From: Arcuatula senhousia
Taxonomy: Eukaryota; Mollusca; Bivalvia; Mytilida; Mytilidae
NCBI GenBank assembly: GCA_963971305.1
Contig: OZ020306.1
Span: 56,952,686-57,016,685 of the forward strand
Direction of reading: 5' to 3'
DNA length: 64,000 nucleotides
Shown piece by piece: positions 13,801-28,800 of this stretch; positions within the stretch are counted from its first letter, which is position 1, and each line of letters begins with the position of its first letter. Below the pieces are notes generated by a model. The model was given only the letters and a program-made list of their open reading frames with translations, did no database searches and was not told the origin of the DNA. A program made the position numbers and the translations under genes.

Positions 13801-16800
13801 ATGCTATTTCATCATCATCCTCAAAACATAATTATTCAAAATTAATTTTAAATGTACATGTTGTATTTAACTTATATGGTTATATTGTGATGTGAAGTGT
13901 GCATAAATAAGATCTTAATTTGTGTGACAGTCATTTTTCAAAATGATGTACCATGTTGTGTTTATTAATTTTTTTCAATGTTGCTTTCAGAAGATTGTGA
14001 AAAAGTGTATAAATGAGTTTTAAAATGAGGGTAAAATGATTAAGTTTGTTTTATAATAATGATGTTTTAAATATTGTGATGTGACAAAATATTAATATGG
14101 AATATGTGTTTTTATTAAAAAATTCAAAATTACCAATCTTCTCCATCGCTTGAAATATTTCTTTATCTGATATAGATAGTATACTTTAAATAGATACTTT
14201 TTTTTAATTTCTATTCTAAATTCTGTTTCAATATTGAGATACAACATTTATTTTAATGAAATACACATTTTTGTGTGTTTCATGGGTATAGTTCAACACA
14301 AAAAGAAGAGAGCACAATTAATTGTTGAAACTATATCAACTCTATATAGTTACCTGCACAAACAACATAAAAGTCATATAGAACTTTTTTATTTTGAGAT
14401 TGATTTTATCACTTGTTTTGGTGAACCCGAAGGGTGAACCAAAAAACAAGTGATAAAGTCGATCTCAAAATCAAAAAGTCATATATTCTCTTTATCGGTA
14501 ATTAATTGTGACGTAACCTACTGACCCGATAATTTTGGAAATACACACCTGTTCGTGAGACAGACTTTATCAGCCAGTACACATCAAAGGAAAAATATAC
14601 TAATAACTGATAAACCAAATTATATGCCTTTTCGGGAAAATTGATCCCAATGAAATTAAATGCATCCAAATAACTTATAATTAACAGTCTTAGCAAACTC
14701 CTTCTTTTTATAATTTGCATGCTATAAGTATTCTATTCAACATGTTCAATAGTGACAAGTCATACATAAACAAATTAATCCCCCATTCATGAGAAATAAT
14801 GAATGTTAAATGGGAATTTGTTTTTGTAAAATAAAATTTGTCTAACACTCTTTTTTTTTGCCATGAAGTTAATAACTTACTGCTTTTGCATAGTTATCTC
14901 TTTCTTGAGTCACTTTTTCAGCCTACAATAAAAAGATACAAATAAAGATACAGTGAAAAACAAGACAAATGCTTATTAAGAATAAGTTCAAAAGACAAGA
15001 TGCATGACTAAGCAACATGGTAAAATAACTTCAAACTGAAGGTAATTCTGATTTCTGATTCTAACTGACAGACACACAGAACAAACACCATAGATCCCCT
15101 CAACTTTCATAGGTTGGGCATAAAAGATCAAAGGTACTTGTTGACTTCAACTTTCCACTTCTTTCAGTACACAAATTAGATTTTAAATAAAAAGAAAGAG
15201 TTGTAGCTTTGGTTTATGAATAGACCAATCGCGAGTTAATCCATTCCGGAACATTCTGAATATTAGAATGTCCAAATGTCAAAGGTCAACTGAGGTAAGA
15301 TCTGACGTCAGAACATTGGGAGCAATGGAAGCAACATGTTTACCGATTTATTTTAGGAAAATTTGAAAGAAAATTGAATAAAAAGTTTTATTCATCAATT
15401 TGTAATGGTTAAAGAAATATAAAAACAAACATTTCCAAGGGATTGGAGGAGAGAAAGGACAAGGTTTCCCTGTTTGATTTATCACAGAGTAGGTACAAGT
15501 TTTCCAGTAAAATCGAGGTAAAATGGCGGCTATTTTGGAACTCGCGATCCGGGTATTAAAACCAAGGTTGCCCAAGGTCTGAAAAAGTCAAAAACTTGGG
15601 ACAGAATAAGGTTGGGAAAATTATTGTATACTCACCCACATTCAATATTAATTTTAAACTCAGATAGAAATTATCTACCCAGGGTGCCTTATGAGGAGTT
15701 TTTAAATCGCCATTAGCACAAAGGTGGTAACATGTCAGCCAACATGATTAAATAAAGAAAATACTGTCAAGTGTACAGTGTATAAATTTTGGTGGGGTAC
15801 AAATTTTTGGATATTTATTATTATTATAAGTGGATAACAGTAACCAGTAACATAAATTCCACTTTTTTTGTTCAAAATGAAAATTTCATAAATTTGTATG
15901 ATAATGTAGAAGCAGAAATATTTGTGGGGAATTTAATTTTGTTTATTTCCTGGGTATGAAAAATCCATGAAATTTAATGATTATGCAGTATAATACAGTT
16001 ATCTCTACCTACCACACGTATAATATTTGCCAGGTAATCCTGAACTGATTGCTCTTTGTCCTCCGACTGCTCTATAGCCCTCTGTAGATATAACATCTTA
16101 TTCTGATTTTTCCTGTAAAGAATGAAAATATTTTAGTTTGATACATTTATTTTTGTGGGGATCGATTTCAGTGGTTTTGCTCAATAAAAAAACATTTCGT
16201 TGGATTTTTTTTATTTGGGGCTCCCGCAGGGTATCCCTCTCAGGTCCCAAGGTCGCTTTTAAAAGGGGCCTGAGGTCACAAGGTTGCTTTTAAAAGGCAT
16301 ATTTTGGCAGAGGTCGCAGGTCGTTTTTTGGCATAGGTCGATTTTATGAAGTGTAGGTCAGAAGTCGCCCTTAAAAAGCCCTCGGATCGCAGGTCATTTT
16401 TAACCCTGTGGGAGCCACTTATTTCATAATAAGCACATATTGCAACAACAATGAATCAACAAATATAACTAGTTAATATAGGGCCATGCAAAATATTATC
16501 ATTCTCAGCTCCTAGTGGAGTATACAGCCGGAGCTGCCATTAAGGCACTAACAGTTAGTGTTCAACATTGCCATCACTACCAAAACACGAACTCATTTAC
16601 AGCTGAGTCAACAGGAAACATATCGTATCCAGGGGGGGGTTCGAGGGGTTCGGACGAACCCCCCCCCCCCCCCCTTGGACAAAAAATTTGATCAAAATAG
16701 GGAAAAATCAGGTGAAAAATCGGTTAAGCACTATTAAAGTCAGAGAAATTTGGGAAATCAAACCCCCCTCTTCACATTTTCGAACCCCCTGTTGAAAAAT

Positions 16801-19800
16801 TCTGGCTACGGGTATGGGAAAATTTGAAGAAAGTATCCTGTTCAAGGATACAACACACTAATGCTGGCGACTGGATTCGAACTTACTACCCTATGGTCAC
16901 CAGTCAAACACTGAACTATTACACCACAGCGTTTGTTTGTTTGTTTGATCCAAATCTTCTCTTTTTCTTCATTTTAATATGCTTTGACACCTTATATTTC
17001 ACTTTAAAAGAAGATTGTAATAGAGTGTGTGTGTGTGTGTTGGTGTTTAAAGCCCTTAATCTATGCACCTGGGCCATGTAGGGCAGTCAGTTTTAATGGT
17101 GGAGGAAACAAGAGTACCCGAGAAACCACCTACCTTGAGCAGGTTACTGACAAACCTAATCACAACAGTTGGGGAAGTCCCTTTTTTTTGTTAAAAATAC
17201 AAACAGGACTCAAACACCACCTGAGAGGTGATCGGCTAGTGATCAATAGTGTGGTATTTAAACCAGCGCCTTAGACCACTCAGCCACCGAGGCCCAATGT
17301 GTAATAGAATCCTGTTGTTTAATGCAATACATACTTCATGTGTCTGTGCATAGCTTTTTTCTCAGCCTGATGTCTCTTAATTTCTGCTGTCAGTTCAATT
17401 AATTGCTGTGTCTGTAACATTCTTTCATTTTCCATTGCCTATAAAAATATATCTTATCAAAAATACTATTTAAAACTACAGGATAAAATCTTAAATTGAA
17501 ATTCTTTTTATATTCAGCAAATATTAGCATTTATTAACCAATCTGCCATTTTGTTGGTAACTTGGCATCTGATACTGAAATCCCCCATGCCCTCTATTTG
17601 GCGAAATAATAACTATTCACTGAGTTTAGTACGTGTAATTGGCCTAAATTTCTCATGTAATTAATTCATATCTTCTGAGTGGTTTATTTTCCTTTTGACT
17701 TGAATATACAATATACATAACTAATCCTCTATGCATTACCTGAACTTTAATACTGAGATCTTCTTTGTCTTTTTTATGTGACTCTTCAAGATTGATGATA
17801 TCTCTATAAAAGATGGAATAATAAATTGTTAAATCAAGCAAAAACAGCCTCATTTTTTTTTTATTATAGAGATAATCAGATTTTTCAAAGACAAGTTAAC
17901 ATATGAATAAAATATAGAAAATAATGCGATGTGGAATAGGTGTACGTGACACAGATCACATAACAAGCAGCAATTTAGAAAAAAACACAAGTCAATATTT
18001 ATAAACATAATGCATCAAATGGGAAAGAACAAGATATGATAAATGCTAAATTTGGCATATTTTAACACTTATTAAAATGAGGTGAAGCTATTTTAGATCA
18101 GTTCTTAAATGAACAAGGTATAGTAAAATAGCAATATTATTAACAACGTTCTTCATTTATTACATTTTTCAACAAATTACATTTTTAAAACGACTTTAGG
18201 TTATTATTTTAACATCACAATGGAAGACTTTAAACAAAATCATGCTTATATAGTAAATCTTAACTAAACTTATATTCATGTATTGCATTTTCCAGGCGCA
18301 TTTTAATACTTTCAAAATTTGGCTCTTTTCATACCTTGTCCTTTTTAGATTCTTTAAACTTTATAGAAGCCTAATTTGAACAATACTTTTTGAATAAGTT
18401 AAAATATATATTGACCATATTTATTGTACAGTTTGTCAAGATTAACAAGAATCTGTTGAAGTGTGTTCAAAGTTTAACTTGAAATAAAAATTGTGGAAGA
18501 CTAATTGACAGACAGACAGACATTGAAATGTCAGTGATTCCAACGTATTTTTTCTCTTTTACCAGACATGTCCTGTAATCATTTACAATGCAATGGAAAA
18601 AGTCAAAATATTTTACTGGACCAAGCAAATTTTTACCAGCTTTGTCCGGTGTCCGACTGAACTTCAGAATGACTGAAATGTTCCATTTGCATGAGCTCAA
18701 AACAAATGGCAGGGTTTTTTGTGTTAGTTTAGTTCTCTTATGTCAAAAGAAGGATAACTTAAGCTATATTTGTAATTATCTTCCCTTGTGTTTTCAATAT
18801 GGCTATCTGTAGCCAAAAATAAAAGTGTTAATTTACAGTGTTTATTGAGAGACCAGGGCCAACATTTGGTTTTTATTTTCCTTTGCCCCCCAAACAAACT
18901 GACCATTAATAGCTGATGAATCTAATCACATTTAAGTCAGAGAACCACATCTCAACTTGAACCTCCTCCTTGCCTTTTGAGGCCTGCTATCTTATTGATT
19001 TCTCTGACCTATTCTATTTACCTTTTGAGCTCTGCTATCTTGTTGATATATTGCTCTACTGTTGTTTTGTCTTCGCCTTCTCTGATCAGCATGTCATGTT
19101 TCTGTTTGGCCTCTTTGTATTTTCGTTGTGTTTCCTCCAATTCTTGATCTGTATCTGATTTTTCAGCTCTAATCATAACCAGTTCTTTTGTGAGTTTTGA
19201 AACTAAAAATAAAAAAGTTAATGTAAACTTTTTAAAAAAGATGATCTTCTTTCCATGTTAACTTTAGGCCTTTCTAGCTGTCAATAACTTCGAGTGTTTT
19301 CAAGAGAGTATCTCTATGTCCTGTTAATTACTGGTTGTCCTTTTGTCTCAGATACTCTCTTGTTGAATTGAACTTCTATCAATTTGTTATTGATTATCAA
19401 TAGGGGGAAGGTTGGCGCCAAAAAACTAGTTTAACCCCGCCACATTTTCAATGTACCTGTCCTAAGCCAGGAATCTTTATCAAAGTTTATGTTCGTATTT
19501 AGTCAAATTTATGTTAATTGTTTTTTGTCAAGAAGATGGTCTTTTATTGCTCTTTAGGATTGGGCTTGAATCATATGTATTTTGTTTTTCAATCCAAGGG
19601 CCAGTTGAAAAACAGCGAGCAGCGACTGCTGGTCACATTGAGCATTCAACAAAATGTACATTGAAATCTCAGAATTCATGATCAAAATAAAAATGAAATG
19701 TGAGCTTGTGAATAGGTGCCGGAAATTATTATCTGTTTAGACAAAAATAGACTTAGGCTAAGGCTTTATATGCACAAGATTAAAATACTTAAAACACAAA

Positions 19801-22800
19801 ATATAACTCATTCTATTAAGTATATTTTGATATGAAGAGTTCAAACCTGTCCACATTTTACAACCTACCTTCTCGTATATGGGCTTGCTGTAGATCATGA
19901 GCTTTTTGGTCTTTAATGTTGATTTGTTCTAAAAGATTTTGATTTTCCTCCAAAACAAGTTTGGCATTCTCTTTCAGTTGTTCCCTTCAATAAAATCGAA
20001 TAAAAAAAGTGCATATCCTCTTAATAATAAATAATTACTCAGTACATAACTTTCTGAACATAAGCATAACTAGGATTTACACAAGGTAAAAAAAGAAATG
20101 TGACCTAAAGCTTTTAAGGTTATTTTTTTTTTCATTTGAAGAAAATACCTTCTTGATAAAATAATAATGTTGGAATGGTCCATGGACTGGGAGATAGATG
20201 CCCATGGATGAGAATGACCCCAACCCGGAAGTCTAATAGGTCTTAAAGTTACAAACAACATACAGTTGCCCTGTCAAATTTGAAATTATTCTCGTGTATG
20301 GTTTTTGAAAAAAGGCTCGACATCAAATTGTATAGGTGTACATACAAGTTCAGCTAATTTCAACTGATACGCCATCACTGTGGGATGAAACTAATTCTTC
20401 AAAGTGATCAACGTCACGGCAGATCTATATCTAGATATTGTCACAACATTAACCTCCCCAGTTGTACAAAGTGATCTTTGTAAGGGAGAACAAAAACTTC
20501 AGTAATGCTAATATTATCTTCTTTGTGTGTGTGTGTTTTGGTGTTCAATGCCCTTTATTGAATAACTGGGGCCATGTAGGACAGTCAGCTTTAATGGTAG
20601 AGGAAACCGGAGTATCCGGAGAAAAACACCAACATTGGGCAGGTAACCGACAAATTTAATCACATACAGTTGGGGAAGTCCCTTTTTGTTAAATACAAAT
20701 GGGATTCCAACACCAGCTGAGAGGTGATTGGCTATTGATCAATATAATCATGACATACCATTCATGTATATCAACAGGACCTTTAGTGGCTGTCTCCTCC
20801 AAATCTTTCTGTAAAGTTTCATTTTCATCTACAATAGCCTCTGCATTTCTCCTAAGACGATCAAAGTCCTCCTTAAAAAAGAAAGCAAGAACATTTAACA
20901 TACATCTATTGTGAATTTTAAATTTAATACATGTACTGTGGATTCATTTATTTTCGTGGGTACCGATTTTCGTGGTTTGATAGAAATTGACAAGTTTGTG
21001 GATTCTTAAATTCGTGGTTCTGAAGTCTGCAGTATACAAATCAAAGTTAAATTACCTTTTCGTAGAGTATCAAATTTCGTGGGTCAACCCCACCCGAGAA
21101 AACCCCAAAAATCGATACCCCACAAATTATAATGAAACCACAGTATATGAGAATATCAAATAGCAAAATGTTTAAACAGAGTTTGCTTAAAAATTTAATA
21201 TAAAACCTATCACAAGTCATGCCCAGGCCTGGGGTCAATAACAATGCAATGTAATGCATTACATTACCATTACTTTACAAATTTTGTCATTACATTACAT
21301 TACCATTACTTTTTTTCTCTTCTGTAATGCATTACATTACCATTACTTTGCTTGTGTAATGCATGTCATTACGCATTACATTTTGATTAAATATTTATAG
21401 GTAAATCTTTTTGTACTTCTAATAAGTCATCTGTAGAAAACACTATTTTTTTGTTCTGTATACAACAATGTTTTGAAAATTTTAACATCTAAAGTTTCAT
21501 AAAAATGATTCAGTGAAAAATTCAAACAAGTTCATATCACAATCCCTTGCAGAGATATATGGATTTGAAATTAGAAAGAATATTTATTGGCAATCCAGTT
21601 TGAACTACCAGTGGTAAAAATGGTCAAAATCTGTAAACCAACAGAAATGAGGCTAACTTATTCAACATGTTCAAGTTACTGTAGAATTGTCACAAATGAT
21701 ATTGAAAATACTTTTAATTTATATAATCATGAAATAATACTATAGTTTTGGTGCTTTTTTTATCTGTGTTTTATTATTTCAATGTTGAAATCTTTTTGAA
21801 TAAATAGTATTTTCTGCAAGTCCACTATAGACAGACATGTCATTTCTGTTTTTTACAATTAATTATGTTTAAAGATAAAAGCTTTTGGTCTTTTGTCCTT
21901 TCATTGAATTTGACCCCAATTAGTGAATATATCTAATTGTTATAAAAACAAATTAGTACAATAAAAATGCCATTGTTATGCCTGAAGACATTTTAATTGG
22001 AAACATCAAATAGGTGATTTCAAATGAAAGGATTTTTTTATTTTAGTCTCTCTTTATTCACGTTGCTGTAGACCTATATCTAGGTATAGTCACGACGTTA
22101 AACTCCCCAGCCAGTCAGTTAGTCTCTCTTTTCTAACTTTACTATAGACATACATAGTGTCATGTTGCTAAGTGCACCCTTTAAATAAATTAAACTCTTT
22201 TTTTTTTATTCTCAAATAAAAGTACTATTCAATAAATTATTATCAAACATTATTGGATTAAGGGTTGATTGACTTTCTGTTTTAAATCCTATAATAATTG
22301 TTTTTCAAAGACTTTTTTTATTTTATTGTTTTAGTTTTTATGATGTACAAAATAAGACAAAATATAATGACATGTAATGCAGAATTTGTGCATTACACAT
22401 TACTTTGCATTACTGAAAAAAAATGTAATGATTACAATGCATTTGCATTACGCATTTGCATTACCCCAGGCCTGGGACTCATGCCAGTTAAAAATGTTTC
22501 ATTCTAGTGATTATTTCCTATTTTATTGGGTTTTTTTTCTGTTATAACTGTCTAGCCTGTTAGCCTTATTTCCTAGCCTTTTGATGAACCCGGCAAAGGT
22601 CTGGTTATTTTTTTCTGTTATAACTGTCTAGCCGACTAGCCTTATAATTTCATTATCAATCTGCCTTGTTTTGAAGACACTTTATCAAAGGCATCTATTG
22701 AAATAACTGATAAAATATACAACATAATTACCTGATATTTGAGTAGGATTTGATCTTTTTCATTCAGTCTGTCATCATAGGCCAAAAACAGGGGAGCTAA

Positions 22801-25800
22801 ATATTTGACATCAATCTGAAATAAGAGAAAAGTGCCTTGTTATCTTAAGCTTCACTACAAAATCCAAAAAGTCTGAAATGGCAGTTTTTTTGGCTGAAAA
22901 GTCTGAATTCTGTCTTAACATTCTAAAATGTATGAAATCTTCTGAAAAATTCTTAACATTGTAAGAAACAGTCTGAATCAAGTCTGAATAATTCTTAACG
23001 CTGTCTGAATTGTCTGAATAGTATCTGGATTTTTCTTAACTAGATTCTTAACTTTCTTAACGCTGTCTGAATTGTCTGAATGGTGTCTGAGTTTGTCTTA
23101 ACAGATTCTTAACATTTTAAACGCTATTTGAATTGTCTGAATGGTGTCTGGATTTGTCTTAACAGATTCTTAACATTCTTAACGCTGTCTAAATTGTCTG
23201 AATGGTGTCTGGATTTGTTTTAACAGATTCTTAACATTCTGACTAGTCAAGATTGTCTAAATTTGTCTGAATTCTTCTGAATTGATTCTTAATATTCTTA
23301 ACATTACTTTACACTTGATAAAATAAGATTGTTAATAGTTTCCCTCCTTTTTTTTTTGAAGCAGTTTAATCAAATCATAGAGACATGTGCTTGATTTTGT
23401 AAGCGAATTTTTAAAGGTGTTATGGTTTTTTTATATTTTTATTATTATTTGTAGGTGTTTTATGTTTTTGTTTGTATGCCCGTTTGTTAAGTTGTTACTA
23501 TGGTACAAAAGTATTCGATTTCGATTTGATTGGATTATCTGACATCGTTTTATTTTACAAAACAGCATTTAATTTAGGAGAAAGTTGTCTTGAAAGTCAA
23601 GAAAATTAGAGCAACACAACCCGAAAACAGTTATGAAGAAACATAAGGAACCGCAAGTTTTAAAGAAACTGTTTACCTGAGTATGATAACATATACATAT
23701 CGTTTTTAAGCCAACATGCACGGTAAAGTGTGTAGGCTACATATTAATTAGAATCGAGATGTTCCTCTGTGGGGGACAATTCGTTTTTTTTACATAACGG
23801 TAATAAGTGCTAATTTCATATCAAAGAGCATTATATATTTAAATAATATAGTGTATTTAGCAAGATCCCTTTGTAGAACGCCAAATAGTTCACCACTTAA
23901 GCTAACTTTTCAGCCCCTACCCACCTCTCCCCTTTTTATCCTGTGGTTCACCCCATATTTCATATCATCATTTCATGTTCATTGCCTTCAAATAACCTAT
24001 ATATTCTGTTGCGAGGGCGTAAAACACCAACTTACTAACTCACTCACTCATTTCGTTTCAAGAGAAACAAAAGCAAACTGTGATCCTTTACATGAAACCA
24101 TTGAGGTATCAAACTAGCAAGAGGTTACAACCCAAACTTTACATGTGTATCTATATAACTTTGTACTAAACCGCCGAGTCCTTGTTCATTAAAGATAGAA
24201 AAAACGAAAATAAAAGCAGTGACGTTCTTATTCTTAAGTTATTATTTATAACAAATTCATTTTAGATACATCAATACACAGACCAACAAACAGTCTGTTA
24301 GGGATAAACTCTATATATAGCCGGTAATATCCCCGTGTTAAAGTAAAATCCGAGTCATTTGGATTTTTTTCTATTACTTTTTGTACCCTTAAAATGGTTA
24401 TGGTAATAATTATAAGACTATCTGTTAAGGATGATTGCTGGTCAATTTTTGAGATTTCTGTCAGATTTTCGGAATCCTCTGGATTTAACCATTAAATTAG
24501 GGATGGTTTTTTTTGCCCAGCAACCCCCTAATTTCTTTTCATAATAAGGTTTATTGGGTCAATAAGAGCTTATTAACAAAGTTTTATAAATTTCTTGTTG
24601 TTATTTCATAGGCTTTTACACTAAAACAAGTCTAATTCTAAACCTATGAAAAAGTCAGAGAAAACCTTTTCCCGCCAAATATTGAACGCTTATTATCTCG
24701 AAAACGAGTTTAGCAACCCATGAATTTTTTAAGCTTATTTTGTACCTTCACCAATGGTCTTTCCATCAAATATTAAAAATTATAAACCTTGTTATTTCTA
24801 AACTGACCAGCGAACATCCTTAAACATGTTAAACACGACGTATTTCATTGGCTTTATCTTGGTTTTAAGGTATCGTGCAACAAATTAAACTTCACAGTTT
24901 CGAAACATGCCACAGGGCAGATGTTTATTTGTTTGTTATTTTTTTTTTGTAAGACCGTATGTTTTCATGACATAGAAAGGACCAATGTTTAAGTAATCAC
25001 AATTTAAAAATATCGTGTTTTCTTCTAATAATAAAAAATTTAAAAGATTATGTTTCGTTATCGTACGTGTCACTATACTTTTTTTACCAATTTCTTCAAT
25101 CTTTACTTTTGTGTAAAAAGTAGAAACTGTGGCTAACAAGTAATTGTATGTTAAGTCTCAGGTGGGCCCGTATCCTTATTAATTAAGGTAACTGATAAGG
25201 CATCCGATTTTAAAAACTGGTGGAGATAAAACACATGCCATCTTCAAGCGTGTTAACATCTACTTGCCAAACTTAGTCGGTGCTTTTATCATCAATAGAA
25301 ATCCAGCGGGGAATTAATTGTGTTAATCTATTTAATTGCTGATAATTTGATACATTGTACATGTAACTATGAACATTATTCCAAACTTTTGATAAAATAA
25401 TGAAAATTTATGCATATATGTTGATATCAACTAAAACAGTTGATTGCTTGTAAAGTACAAAATGGAAACCTGTAATGAATAATCGGAACTAGATATTTTT
25501 AAAATAAATTGGGGGTTCAAATCATAGCAAATCTTAATGTTGATTCATTAGAATAAATAATTAAATAAATAAATATTTAAATAAATGAATTAAAGGGTGG
25601 GTCACAGCCCCGCCCCCGGAATACCAAATACAATTTAAAAAAGGACAGAATACCGCTAAAAAGACTGGAATACCGAATACTCTAAAGATTACGGTGTACG
25701 CGTACCAAAAACCTAAAAATTCGGAACATCGCATACCATACCTTTGCGTACCGAATACCCTATAAAAAGCACGGAATACCGCGTACCAAGGCTGCGACAC

Positions 25801-28800
25801 CCTCAATAAATGTAAGAATACTTGATTATTCAACTTGATTTTGTTAAAGCTGTTTCGTTGAAGAATATTAATCATTTATTTAAATTAGATTTTTAAAAAT
25901 AATTTTAAACTTTTTTATGAACAAATAGATTTTATTTCAATCTATTTTCTTTGAAGTTATCTTATCTTTTAATCTTAATGAAAACATGGTTCAGAATTAA
26001 TTTGAAAAAATTATAACTATGATATTAAAATAATCTGCTCAGAAAAAGATCAACGTTCTGAGAGGATGCTTTTATTTAGAATGCAAAGAATATATCCAGA
26101 CAATTTCAGAATGTTAAGAATAAGTTAAGAATATTCAGAATGGTATTAATCTGTTCAGAATATTAAGAATATGTTAAGAGTGTTAAGATTGTTAAGAATC
26201 TATTCAGACTGTTTTCAGATTGTTAAGAATGTTAAGAATGTTAAGACTGTTTTCAGAGTGTTAAGAATGTTAAGACAGAATTCAGACTTTTCAGCCAAAA
26301 AAACTGCCATTTCAGACTTTTTGGATTTTGTAGTGCTTGAAACCTACAGATATGAAATGAAATGAAACGAAATGGTTGAAAACATGGTTGCAAAAAAACT
26401 TCCTTTATTTTAAAATACCCCTCTGCTTTGATCTTACATTTAACTGTATTTTTTTACAAATTTCAAATATGCTCTTATAAAGCATGTAAAGAATATCAGT
26501 GGGGTTAAGTTTACGAAAATGCATTATCCTTTCTGAGGTATCTTTAATAATGGAACCTAATTGTTATTATGATATATAGTACATTATGACATATAATACA
26601 TTGGCACTAGAAAATATGTGCAAGGTTTATAAGATCTTAAATTCTATTTTTCTATACATTTGTGCTTGAAGCAATATCTGGTACATCATGAATTAAACAA
26701 AAATTTCGTTACTTACCAACCAGGAAGGGACAGGTCCATCTTTAGGTAAACCCAGTAAACTTGCAGTTGTCTGAAATAAAAATAAAAATGCATGTTTGTC
26801 TTGACGATTCACAAATAAATTTTGTTTTCTCTTTTGGTTAGCAAGTAAACTTGCATTTTTCTGAAATGCATGCAACAATAGTGTAGTTGAAAAATTATTA
26901 AAATAATTTGTTTACCTAATGCAAAGTTGCGTACAAGTTAACTGCATCAATAAATATCTAGTTAAGAACATTCAGATAGAAAGTTTATAAAGTCTAGCAA
27001 CTTTTGTTGAAGGAATAAAAAATGATGTTTAATGACTTAGTGATAATTTGAATCATAAGTATTGATTTATGAAAAAAAATCAGAGTATAATTAAGCAAAA
27101 TATCTTCTTCTTTTTTTTCAACCAAGTCCTTGAAATTAAATTTAATATGCACATCATGGCATACTGCACAACAACTATCTGTCAATTGTACTGTCAATAG
27201 TTTTGAGTTCACAAGAAATTGTGGAAAGACAGACAGACAGACAAAGAGATTCCCAAAGCTAAAATTTTATCTTGACCCCATCTTTGATGCAGGTCTCTTA
27301 ATCATGTTAATATGTGCCAAAACCAGGTGTTCCATATTAGACTATATCCTCAATGTGTTTTCTAAAAATGACAGCAAGTTCCGCTTTAAGTTTAATTCCT
27401 TTCAATATACCTTATCTTCAGGAGAAAGTGGTCTGAATTTAGCCTGATAAGCACTGAGTTCTACTGTTAGTCGATGTATCGTTGTTTTTAGCATCTCGTT
27501 TTCTATTTTCATTTCCTGAAGTTGTTTCTTCAGCAATAGAGTTGTTGCTGTTTCTGTATCTGTAAGAAAGAACAAAAGAATTGTTAAAAAGAAGCATTCA
27601 AAACTATTGACATAACTAGAACGGCAATCTACCATGAAGCTATAGGTAGTTTGCCTCATTAAAATATTCAGTTAACAGGAAGTAGATGAGTTACGGGCAT
27701 ACAATCACTTAACACCATAAAGTTCTATAGGAGGAAGGTACATGCCAAATATCAAGAGGATGTGACATGCCCAGAAAACTGTGATGGAAATTTTTGACAA
27801 TACAGGACAACTGAGGCAGGAAGACAGACACAAGGCGACAAATAGTGCCTAAGTGTCTCCTTTATTTTTGTTTGCAATGAGTTGCAGGCAACATAATTAC
27901 CCATGAAAATAACCAAGCTATCAAACAAGATAAAATTGACTACATGGTGTGTATTTCTCTTTATTAGTTGCTTACAAATATTTTCGCAGAAAATACTTAA
28001 TACAATAGTAGTGATGTTCTGATTAATCGATAAATCGGAAAATCTAATCGAAATGGGCTGCCGATGCTACTAATAGATTATAAAATCAAGAATCAGATAA
28101 TCGAAACATAACAGATTTTAGTGAATTTATGCAAATATTGCAGAGAATAACATCAATTTGGAGAGTAAATTCTATCATTTTCATAATAAATTAAGTCCAA
28201 TTTTATAATCGATTGATAATCGATTGTGATCTTTCGATTATTTCCGATAATCGATTATAAATAAAACCGATTGCCCATCACTATACAATAGGTTTCTTGC
28301 ATAAGTTTTTTGAAAAAACCTGAAGGTATACATTTTATTAAACAGTGAAAATTTTCAAGTTTTCAAGTGTAGTGTAGGAAAAAAAATCTGTCAAAAAAAA
28401 AGAAAAGTAAAAAATGGCCGGATTTTGTTTAACAAGAAATAGGTGAGCGACAGACCTGAAATTGAATCCCATGTTATGGGACCCCCCCCCCCCCCCACCC
28501 CTTATGCTGTATACCAAATATCAAGTGGCTGTGATCAGTAGTTGCTGAGAAAACTGTTTAGAAAAATATTTCCCCACCCGCCCGACATTCACCATTTTAT
28601 TACCCTGATTTTTCACTCCATGAAATCCGGCCAATAAACGAAAAGACAATACAAGTCTCTATCATTGTAAGACAAATCAAACAAAAGAACATGTGTAAGC
28701 AACCATTTCTTTTTCATCAAAAGATCTATGCCTATATAAAAGTTTCTGCTGTAACAATCAAATTTGGGACTTATCTATTTGCATGGTTATAAATTTTCAT

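Noticed and set aside
17262..17295. tRNA-like sequence on the minus strand
   Set aside because: It has an A box but no closing acceptor stem and is joined to a repeated body; it is the head of a SINE.
25561..25875. 104-codon minus-strand ORF inside the CACTA-type element
   Set aside because: Low-complexity, no DDE or other transposase motif, composition like random AT-rich sequence.
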